In this document: piece after piece, positions 6,746 through 11,748 of the stretch
How the letters are laid out: every line of letters begins with the position of its first letter
Numbering within the stretch: position 1 is the stretch's first letter
Source of the DNA: a bacterium UBA6025
Lineage (GTDB): Bacteria; Patescibacteriota; Saccharimonadia; Saccharimonadales; Saccharimonadaceae
Length of the DNA stretch: 11,748 nt
Assembly (NCBI GenBank): GCA_002429375.1
Contig: DIZP01000055.1
Span: 4,697-16,444, forward strand
Reading direction: 5' to 3'
Notes under the pieces: generated by a model
What the model saw: the letters and a program-made list of their open reading frames with translations, nothing else
What the model was told of the DNA's origin: nothing
The model's database searches: none
Made by a program: the position numbers and the translations under genes

Positions 6746-7942
6746 ATGGCAGTAGAATCATTAACTCTTGTAGTAAACCCCGGCAGTGCCAGTCATAAAT
6801 ATGCCCTGTTCTCGGGTCAGTATATGTGGGCCAGTATCCACTTCGAATTTATCGATGGTCGGGTTGTCGGTAAAATCGATCACGCGGGCGAACAACAGTC
6901 TGAAAGCTATGACGACACCGACCTAAGCGCGGTGGCGCATTACGTATTACCACTACTCCGTAAATATCGGGTAATTAGTGATGACGATAAGGTTTCAACG
7001 ATTGGCATTAGATTGGTCGCACCAGGTAGCCGCTTCGCAAAGGATCAGTTAGTGACCGACCAGACCGTGGTGGCACTTCGGGCCGTTCAGCAACGGGCTC
7101 CACTGCACGTGACGACGGTTCTATCGGAGCTTGAACATCTTGAAACCTATTTCCCCGGTATCCCGATTGTGGCTGTATCCGACAGTGTCTTCCACGCTTC
7201 GAAACCGGCCTGGGCTTCATATTATGGGATTGACGTCGAACTGGCGGAAAAGTCTGATATAAAACGCTACGGTTACCAAGGTATATCAGTCAGCTCGGTT
7301 GTGCAGTCCCTGGCGGGCCGTGATATGTTGTCGCCTAAAACGGTAGTATGTCATCTGGGTAGCGGCAGTAGCGTAACCGCTCTGAGCGATGGCCAAAGTA
7401 TCGATACCACGATGGGCTATTCACCGCTTGAAGGACTTATCATGTCATCGCGGAGTGGCAATATTGACCTCGCGGCTGCCTTGGCTATTAAGCGCCAGCT
7501 GCAATTGACTGACGATGGCCTTGAAGAGTATTTGAACAAGCAGAGCGGGTTACTGGGTGTCAGCGGGACTTCGAATGATGTTCGACAGCTGCGCGCCAGC
7601 GAAGACAGCGGAGACGTGCGAGCCCAGCTTGCCCTAAAAATGTTCGTTTATCGGATTCAGCAAGCAATCGGTCAGATGGCGGCCAGCTTGGGAGGCATTG
7701 ATTGTCTGGTCTTTACAGCCACGATTGGCGAACGTTCGACGGTTATCCGCCAGCGAGTAGCCGAAGACTTGGGTTTTTTAGGTTTTGAGCTTGACTCGGC
7801 GGTTAACGACCAGACTTTCGAACCGTCTGAGGCTGTCAATGTCGGCACCGATGCGAGCAAGCCTATTTTTGTCGTATCAACTGACGAGGCTGCTGAAATA
7901 GCTCGTCGGGCTGAATATCACATCAAAGCCAACGATTTATAA
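6746..7942 (+). CDS. ackA: Acetate kinase-family protein with altered active site
   Basis: A 398-residue member of the acetate/propionate/butyrate kinase family (ASKHA fold), which interconverts acyl phosphate plus ADP with carboxylate plus ATP. Recognisable landmarks are LVVNPGSASHKYALF (8-22), IGIRLVAPGSRF (86-97), APLH (118-121), VSDSVFH (144-150), RYGYQGISV (174-182), CHLGSGSSVTA (202-212), TTMGYSPLEGL (221-231), SRSGNID (235-241), GLLGVSGTSNDVR (268-280), FTATIGERS (323-331) and VVSTDEAAEIAR (376-387). By alignment to Methanosarcina acetate kinase, N11, R89, H121, D146, H203, R236 and E381 are kept. The catalytic His180 is Gln178, and the HGG after the first Arg block is APG. ATG 6746 places the first strand normally; ATG 6734 and TTG 6731 in the same frame are alternatives. 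In a fermentative, reduced organism it would make ATP from acetyl phosphate, but the changed residue makes activity and substrate uncertain. Confidence 0.88.
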   Translation: MAVESLTLVVNPGSASHKYALFSGQYMWASIHFEFIDGRVVGKIDHAGEQQSESYDDTDLSAVAHYVLPLLRKYRVISDDDKVSTIGIRLVAPGSRFAKDQLVTDQTVVALRAVQQRAPLHVTTVLSELEHLETYFPGIPIVAVSDSVFHASKPAWASYYGIDVELAEKSDIKRYGYQGISVSSVVQSLAGRDMLSPKTVVCHLGSGSSVTALSDGQSIDTTMGYSPLEGLIMSSRSGNIDLAAALAIKRQLQLTDDGLEEYLNKQSGLLGVSGTSNDVRQLRASEDSGDVRAQLALKMFVYRIQQAIGQMAASLGGIDCLVFTATIGERSTVIRQRVAEDLGFLGFELDSAVNDQTFEPSEAVNVGTDASKPIFVVSTDEAAEIARRAEYHIKANDL

Positions 7943-7957
7943 CCGCAATTATGTTAG

Positions 7958-7984
7958 TTGGCACTCTTGACACGAGAGTGCCAA
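7958..7984 (+). promoter_or_regulatory. CIRCE operator 1 of dnaK
   Basis: TTGGCACTC, nine bases, GAGTGCCAA: a perfect 9-9-9 inverted repeat differing from the CIRCE consensus by one symmetric base in each arm. The spacer contains the dnaK -35 box. The pairing extends by one more base pair (10-bp stem), and a T-rich stretch follows. Confidence 0.93.
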
Positions 7985-7996
7985 TTTATTTATAAT
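7967..7996 (+). promoter_or_regulatory. dnaK promoter (vegetative sigma type)
   Basis: A consensus TTGACA (7967-7972), an 18-base spacer and a consensus TATAAT (7991-7996). The -35 box is wholly inside the spacer of CIRCE 1, and the expected start near 8003 abuts CIRCE 2. This is the strongest promoter in the window and is consistent with repressor-only control of an intrinsically strong promoter. Confidence 0.88.
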
Positions 7997-8003
7997 GAAC
8001 ATA

Positions 8004-8030
8004 TTGGCAATCTAAGCCCTAGAGTGCTAA
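8004..8030 (+). promoter_or_regulatory. CIRCE operator 2 of dnaK (imperfect)
   Basis: TTGGCAATC, nine bases, GAGTGCTAA. The right arm is the exact consensus; the left arm has two mismatches. The 9-9-9 geometry is kept. It starts at the predicted transcription start and lies 46 bp downstream of CIRCE 1. Confidence 0.72.
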
Positions 8031-8061
8031 AATTATAAGCATAGACATGAAATTTTATAAA

Positions 8062-8082
8062 TTCGCCGCATAGCGAAAGGAG
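8062..8082 (+). promoter_or_regulatory. Leader hairpin touching the dnaK ribosome binding site
   Basis: TTCGC (8062-8066) and GCGAA (8073-8077) form a 5-bp stem with a 6-base loop. The stem's 3' side overlaps the first bases of the Shine-Dalgarno AAAGGAG (8076-8082), which lies 10 bases before the dnaK ATG. The ribosome site is clear. A regulatory role for the short hairpin is only a possibility. Confidence 0.4.
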
Positions 8083-8092
8083 ATAGAAGCAT

Positions 8093-9988
8093 ATGGGAAA
8101 AATCATCGGAATCGACCTCGGAACCACCAACAGTGCAGTTGCCTACATGGTGGCTGGCAAACCAGAAGTTATTGCTAACGCCGAAGGCAACCGCACGACT
8201 CCATCCGTTGTTGCCATCAATAAAAACGGCGAACGCCTGGTGGGACAAATTGCCCAACGCCAGCGTGTCACGAATGCCACCAACACCATTTATGGCGTTA
8301 AGCGTTTGATTGGACGTAAATTTAGCGACAAAGAAGTTCAAACCGATCACGATATTATGCCGTATGCCATCAGCAAAAAAGGCGATGGCGTCTCGATCAA
8401 GCTCGGCGATAAAGAATATTCTCCAGAGGAAGTTTCGGCCATGATTCTCTCAAAAATCAAAGCTGACGCCGAAGCCTTCTTGGGCGACAAGGTCACCGAA
8501 GCGGTTATTACCGTGCCGGCCTACTTTAACGACGCCCAGCGTCAGGCCACCAAGGACGCCGGTAAGATTGCCGGTTTGGAAGTCCGTCGCATTATCAACG
8601 AACCAACCGCGGCCGCTTTGGCCTACGGTCTTGACAGCAAAAAAGATGAAAAGATCGTCGTTTTCGACCTGGGTGGTGGAACTTTTGACGTGTCGGTCCT
8701 CGAACTGGGCGACGGCGTCTTTGAGGTGAAATCAACCCATGGTGATACTCACCTGGGTGGCGAGGACTTCGACAACCGTATCGTCAATCACTTCCTGGAA
8801 GTATTTAAAAACAACGAAGGTATCGACCTGAAAGGCGACAAGGCGGCTATGCAACGCTTGAAGGATGAAGCCGAAAAAGCCAAAAAAGAACTTTCATCGA
8901 CCAATGAAACTACTATTAACCTGCCATTCCTGACGGCTGACGCCGATGGTCCAAAGCACTTCGAATACAAATTGACGCGCAGTAAGCTCGAAGAGTTGGT
9001 TAAAGATCTTATCGACCGACTGAGTGACCCAGTTGAAAAAGCCATCAAGGACGCTGGCCTGAAGCCTGGCGACATCGATGAGATCGTTTTAGTTGGTGGT
9101 ATGACCCGTATGCCAATCGTGGTTGAAAAGGTCAAAGCTATTTTTGGCAAAGATCCTCTGAAGGGCGTTAACCCGGACGAAGTTGTTGCCATTGGTGCTG
9201 CCATCCAGGGTGGCGTTCTATCTGGTGACGTCAAAGATGTCCTGCTACTTGACGTGACGCCACTGTCGCTCGGTATCGAGACAATGGGTGGCGTTGCTAC
9301 CAAGGTCATCGAACGCAATACAACCGTGCCGACCAGTAAGTCAGAGACGTTTAGCACCGCCGCCGACAGCCAACCACAAGTTGAAATTCATGTCACTCAA
9401 GGTGAGCGTGAGCTAGCCGCCGACAACAAATCACTCGGCCGTTTCACGCTCGACGGTATCGCGCCGGCCCCTCGTGGCGTGCCGCAAATTGAAGTCACCT
9501 TCAACATCGACGCCAACGGTATTTTGAACGTGACCGCCAAAGACAAGGGTACCGGCAAAGAGCAAAGCATCACCATTTCTGACAGCGGTAATCTTTCCAA
9601 AGAAGATATCGAAAAAGCTGCCAAGGACGCCGAGACTCATGCCGAAGACGACAAGAAAAAACGCGAAGCCATCGACGCTCGCAACAGTCTGGAAAGCGCT
9701 ATTTACCAGGCCGAGAAAATGCCCGACGAATACAAGGACAAGATTAGCGATGAAGATAAAAAAGTCATTACTGATGCTATCGAAGAAGCCAAAAAACACA
9801 AGGATAGCGAAGACACCGACGAGCTGACGGCAGCTGCCAAGGTCCTTAGTGACGCCATTATGCCAATCGGTGCCAAGCTGTACGAAGCTGCCTCCAAAGA
9901 AGAAGCACCAGCTGCCGAAGGCGACGCCAAGAAAGACGACGAACCCGTTGAAGGTGAAGTCGTTGACGAGCCAAAAGCTAAAAAGTAG
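8093..9988 (+). CDS. dnaK: Chaperone DnaK (Hsp70)
   Basis: A full-length 631-residue Hsp70, an ATP-driven chaperone that works with GrpE and a J-protein in the cytoplasm. The ATPase domain shows IIGIDLGTTNSAVAYM at the N-terminus, NEPTAAALAYGLD (about 168-180), VVFDLGGGTFDVSVLELG (about 187-204), GGEDFDNR (about 222-229) and VLVGGMTRMP (about 331-340). The interdomain linker DVLLLDVTPLSLGIETMGG begins near residue 382. The substrate-binding domain follows, with ERNTTVPTSKSETFSTAAD and the FNIDANGILNVTAKDKGTG strand, then a helical lid and an acidic Ala/Glu/Asp/Lys-rich tail. The start has an AAAGGAG Shine-Dalgarno and a leader of about 90 bases. It is transcribed alone from its own double-CIRCE promoter and ended by a strong hairpin; no dnaJ follows. 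Confidence 0.98.
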   Translation: MGKIIGIDLGTTNSAVAYMVAGKPEVIANAEGNRTTPSVVAINKNGERLVGQIAQRQRVTNATNTIYGVKRLIGRKFSDKEVQTDHDIMPYAISKKGDGVSIKLGDKEYSPEEVSAMILSKIKADAEAFLGDKVTEAVITVPAYFNDAQRQATKDAGKIAGLEVRRIINEPTAAALAYGLDSKKDEKIVVFDLGGGTFDVSVLELGDGVFEVKSTHGDTHLGGEDFDNRIVNHFLEVFKNNEGIDLKGDKAAMQRLKDEAEKAKKELSSTNETTINLPFLTADADGPKHFEYKLTRSKLEELVKDLIDRLSDPVEKAIKDAGLKPGDIDEIVLVGGMTRMPIVVEKVKAIFGKDPLKGVNPDEVVAIGAAIQGGVLSGDVKDVLLLDVTPLSLGIETMGGVATKVIERNTTVPTSKSETFSTAADSQPQVEIHVTQGERELAADNKSLGRFTLDGIAPAPRGVPQIEVTFNIDANGILNVTAKDKGTGKEQSITISDSGNLSKEDIEKAAKDAETHAEDDKKKREAIDARNSLESAIYQAEKMPDEYKDKISDEDKKVITDAIEEAKKHKDSEDTDELTAAAKVLSDAIMPIGAKLYEAASKEEAPAAEGDAKKDDEPVEGEVVDEPKAKK

Positions 9989-10002
9989 CTCAAGATACGT
10001 CC

Positions 10003-10036
10003 AAAAAATAGGGTCGTCAGGGCGGCCCTATTTTAG
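10003..10036 (+). terminator. Rho-independent terminator after dnaK
   Basis: A 12-bp stem (AAAATAGGGTCG / CGGCCCTATTTT, with one G-T pair) and a 6-base loop. A-rich sequence lies on the left and T-rich on the right, so it could work on either strand. Confidence 0.85.
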
Positions 10037-10077
10037 TATTTCAATGGGGGTAATATCTTTTCGAGCCTAACCATAAA

Positions 10078-10113
10078 TGGTATAATAGAGGCACAATATA
10101 ACCAAAAGGAGGT
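10078..10113 (+). promoter_or_regulatory. Extended -10 promoter and strong ribosome site
   Basis: TGGTATAAT (10078-10086) is an ideal TGn-extended -10 element; the -35 region is weak. A leader of about 27 bases contains a near-complete Shine-Dalgarno AAGGAGGT (10106-10113), 6 bases before the ATG. Expression is probably high. Confidence 0.75.
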
Positions 10114-10119
10114 ACCATT

Positions 10120-10389
10120 ATGGGAATCATCAGTTGGATAATACTTGGAGGATTGGCCGGCTGGATTGCGTCAATGTTCGTCGGAACAAACAGAGAGCAG
10201 GGGATACTCGGTAATATCGTCGTGGGTGTTATCGGCGCTGTGATAGGTGGTTTTATCGTTAACCTATTCGGGGTAGACGGTATTACAGGCTTTAACCTAT
10301 GGAGCTTCGCTGTTGCCCTTCTGGGTTCGGTGGTTGCACTATGGGCTTGGAAAATGTTCACCCGCAGGAACCGTCGAACGCTCGTTTAG
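10120..10389 (+). CDS. GlsB/YeaQ/YmgE family small membrane protein
   Basis: An 89-residue, very hydrophobic protein of the family often mislabelled transglycosylase-associated. Three membrane segments are visible: about 2-20 (IISWIILGGLAGWIASMFVG), about 27-50 (QGILGNIVVGVIGAVIGGFIVNLFG, with the family's G-x-x-G-N-I-V-x-G-x-x-G-A-x-x-G-G pattern) and about 59-78 (LWSFAVALLGSVVALWAWKMF), followed by an Arg-rich tail (RRNRR). Length matches the family's usual 80-90 residues. The biochemical role is not established; relatives are often stress-responsive. It is monocistronic, with a promoter and terminator of its own, and one of the best Shine-Dalgarno sequences in the window. Confidence 0.88.
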   Translation: MGIISWIILGGLAGWIASMFVGTNREQGILGNIVVGVIGAVIGGFIVNLFGVDGITGFNLWSFAVALLGSVVALWAWKMFTRRNRRTLV

Positions 10390-10417
10390 CTAGCCTTACA
10401 AGGGATTAAACCGTAGT

Positions 10418-10445
10418 AGCACTCCCGTAATGGGGGTGCTCTTTT
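10418..10445 (+). terminator. Rho-independent terminator after the GlsB/YeaQ-type gene
   Basis: A 9-bp stem AGCACTCCC / GGGGGTGCT with one G-T pair and a 5-base loop, followed by CTTTTAT. On the opposite strand no T run follows, so it serves the plus-strand gene only. Confidence 0.8.
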
Positions 10446-10464
10446 ATATTACAAGTCGAGACGC

Positions 10465-11670
10465 CTAGACGAGATTATCATGCACTACTAGGGATTGGTC
10501 AGCTTGGCTTTGCTTGGAAACCAACTCCCCGTCGAAGGCTAGATTTGCGGGCAACTTCGTCGGTAGCTCAAGAAAGAGCGCTGCCCAAACCATGCCTGGA
10601 TCGGACTTGTAGAAGGGAGCCTTATACCACGATCCATCGGTGTTGACGAGTTCGGGATAACTACCATGTCGTTCAATCAGTTCGGCAAATCGATTGTATT
10701 GCGCCTCATAGGCTGGATTCTCGTAGCGCTTCAGGAGATGCAGATAAAACGTGGCGTGCCACGTCCAAATGGTCGATCCGGTATAGTTTGGCATGATGGC
10801 TGGCCCCATGCCAAGTCGGTAATTGAAGCGTTCGGCATGTTCACCGTATTTGAGCGGGTAGGGTTTGTTGAGTTTGCATCGCTCGATGTAAGCAAACGTT
10901 TTTTCGGCCAAAACTCGATCATTAATGACGTGCAGAAAAAAAGGTATCAAGGCGCATTCCGAGCTATAGACATCGTTGGAGAGATCTGCCTTGAAAAAAT
11001 CACCAGTCCAATACTCGTCAAGTAATGCCTTCTTATATATCTCTTTCGGAAAGACAAAGGCATCGAGCCCGAGTTGCTCGGCACATGTCGCCAGCCGACC
11101 GATGAGCGCGATGCTATAGGCGCTCCGGTCGTAGTTGACGGCGTCGCGCATTTCGGCATAACGGACTGGACGGAGCATGCCGGTCTTCTTATCGAGAAAT
11201 TTTTTTGTGTAGTGACGAAGACGCGTTTGCAAGAACGTATGCTCGACTTTACTGAGCGGGTAGCCGCTCACTACGAGGGAGTGGAGTAACCACGGCAAGG
11301 CATCGACACTTTTCTTCGCCGGTGCATTAAAGGTGTTACCGGCTTTGTCGATACAGAGCGTAATAGTGCCAGCTCGACGGTAATTGTGCATCGCCCATCG
11401 TAGCGTGTGTTGGACTTTATCTTTGTGGCCCAATCGGACGAGGGACTCGGCGACGGTACCAAAGTCGCGCATCCAAAAGAAGTCATAGTGCCCGAGACTC
11501 GTCCGATAAAAATCACCTTCCCACAGTCGCTCGACGATCTGCTCGCATACCTGGCGAGCGTCACCCTCGAAACGTTCAATCTTGCCAAAGTAGCGGTTCG
11601 CAATTTGACGGTACTCTGCCCGCAGCATGCCAAGGATCGCGCCAGTCCGTCGAATCAGGAGTTTTATCAT
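10465..11670 (-). CDS. Six-hairpin glycosidase (GH15/GH63-like), cytoplasmic
   Basis: A 401-residue protein without signal peptide, made almost entirely of helices, as expected for an (alpha/alpha)6 barrel. Telling segments are YDFFWMRDFGTVAESLVRLGH (62-82), which fits the W-x-RD helix start of glucoamylase-like enzymes; NAPAKKSVDALPWLLHSLV (115-133); DRSAYSIALIGRLA (181-194); WTGDFFKADLSND (221-233); YTGSTIWTWHATFYLHLLKRY (296-316), like the WNGPVWPxxN block of GH63/debranching-type enzymes; and YPELVNTDGSWYKAPF (338-353). Likely activity is hydrolysis of alpha-glucosidic bonds in a glycogen- or trehalose-like substrate. Family number and catalytic residues cannot be fixed by eye. ATG 11670 is preferred because TATACT lies just upstream. 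An in-frame ATG at 11718 would add 16 residues and place the promoter inside the gene. It converges on the GlsB-type gene. Confidence 0.75.
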   Translation of the reverse strand: MIKLLIRRTGAILGMLRAEYRQIANRYFGKIERFEGDARQVCEQIVERLWEGDFYRTSLGHYDFFWMRDFGTVAESLVRLGHKDKVQHTLRWAMHNYRRAGTITLCIDKAGNTFNAPAKKSVDALPWLLHSLVVSGYPLSKVEHTFLQTRLRHYTKKFLDKKTGMLRPVRYAEMRDAVNYDRSAYSIALIGRLATCAEQLGLDAFVFPKEIYKKALLDEYWTGDFFKADLSNDVYSSECALIPFFLHVINDRVLAEKTFAYIERCKLNKPYPLKYGEHAERFNYRLGMGPAIMPNYTGSTIWTWHATFYLHLLKRYENPAYEAQYNRFAELIERHGSYPELVNTDGSWYKAPFYKSDPGMVWAALFLELPTKLPANLAFDGELVSKQSQADQSLVVHDNLV

Positions 11671-11678
11671 TGTGAAAC

Positions 11679-11707
11679 AGTATAACGCTAAAGGCAAATG
11701 TGTACAA
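11679..11707 (-). promoter_or_regulatory. Promoter of the glycosidase gene
   Basis: On the minus strand, TTGTAC (11707-11702), a 17-base spacer and TATACT (11684-11679). The -10 box ends 8 bases before the ATG, predicting a leaderless message. Confidence 0.55.
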
Positions 11708-11736
11708 ATAGACGCCAAGACATACCCAACAAGTCG

Positions 11737-11748
11737 CTAGCACTCTTG
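11737..11748 (+). promoter_or_regulatory. CIRCE left arm cut by the window edge
   Basis: CTAGCACTC (11737-11745) is identical to the left arm of the hrcA operator. The three bases after it, TTG, match the way the dnaK CIRCE spacer begins its -35 box. The right arm lies outside the window, so this is a prediction. Confidence 0.6.

Noticed and set aside
8788..9357. Long open frame of about 189 codons on the strand opposite dnaK
   Set aside because: Ser/Thr/Leu-rich shadow of a highly conserved coding gene, with no ribosome site or recognisable domain.
10041..10361. Pro/Ile-rich open frame opposite the GlsB/YeaQ-type gene
   Set aside because: Shadow of a short hydrophobic gene that has a clear promoter, Shine-Dalgarno sequence and terminator.
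10417..10442. TAGCACTC and GGGTGCTC in near 9-9-9 spacing look like another CIRCE
   Set aside because: It lies after a stop codon, pairs better as a 5-base-loop hairpin followed by a T run, and has no promoter around it. It is a terminator.
11671..11718. Upstream ATG at 11718 extending the glycosidase by 16 residues
   Set aside because: The extension would contain the TTGTAC/TATACT promoter, and the added residues do not resemble a signal peptide.
1..11748. Possible TGA-recoded genetic code, given that no TGA stops are used
   Set aside because: All genes except the frameshifted one are full length with TGA treated as a stop, and tryptophan and glycine positions use ordinary codons.

Overview
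The window looks like a chromosomal segment from a member of the Patescibacteria/CPR, most plausibly a Saccharibacteria (TM7)-like organism. This is inferred from four things. The secreted beta-rich proteins end in the (T)YVATANF pattern and sit beside a membrane-anchored DUF916-like protein. HrcA is compact. Several genes appear to have leaderless promoters. A Lys/Arg/His-rich N-terminus precedes a membrane segment in one surface protein. All intact genes read with the standard bacterial code. No stop codon is TGA: 9 of the 11 intact genes end in TAG and 2 in TAA.

Left part (1-4743): a cell-surface block. On the minus strand is a secreted-protein gene that runs off the left edge and is broken by a one-base frameshift near 287. 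Divergent from it on the plus strand is a tight four-gene unit. It holds two tandem paralogous secreted proteins, a signal-peptide plus C-terminal-TM protein resembling the WxL-interacting (DUF916-type) proteins, and a double-anchored Ig/PKD-like protein. The genes are 9 bp apart, then overlap by 1 bp (TAGTG), then by 47 bp, so they probably form one transcript. I read it as a WxL-like surface display module. That is an inference from architecture, not a proven homology.

Middle part (4744-10036): a cytidylate-kinase-like P-loop kinase with its own extended -10 promoter, then the heat-shock cluster hrcA-grpE, an acetate-kinase-family gene, and dnaK. HrcA operators (CIRCE, 9-9-9 inverted repeats) precede hrcA (one) and dnaK (two). 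In both promoters the -35 hexamer lies inside the CIRCE spacer, so HrcA should compete directly with RNA polymerase and regulate its own synthesis. The acetate kinase homologue lies between grpE and dnaK, follows a terminator, and carries Gln where the family has a catalytic His.

Right part (10037-11748): a small GlsB/YeaQ-type membrane protein with a strong promoter and Shine-Dalgarno sequence, a terminator, and a convergent minus-strand gene for a cytoplasmic six-hairpin (GH15/GH63-like) glycosidase. The last 12 bases are a CIRCE left arm followed by the start of a probable -35 box. This predicts another HrcA-controlled chaperone gene just outside the window.

No tRNA, rRNA, CRISPR array, insertion sequence or origin was seen. 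No stretch longer than about 150 bases lacks a gene.
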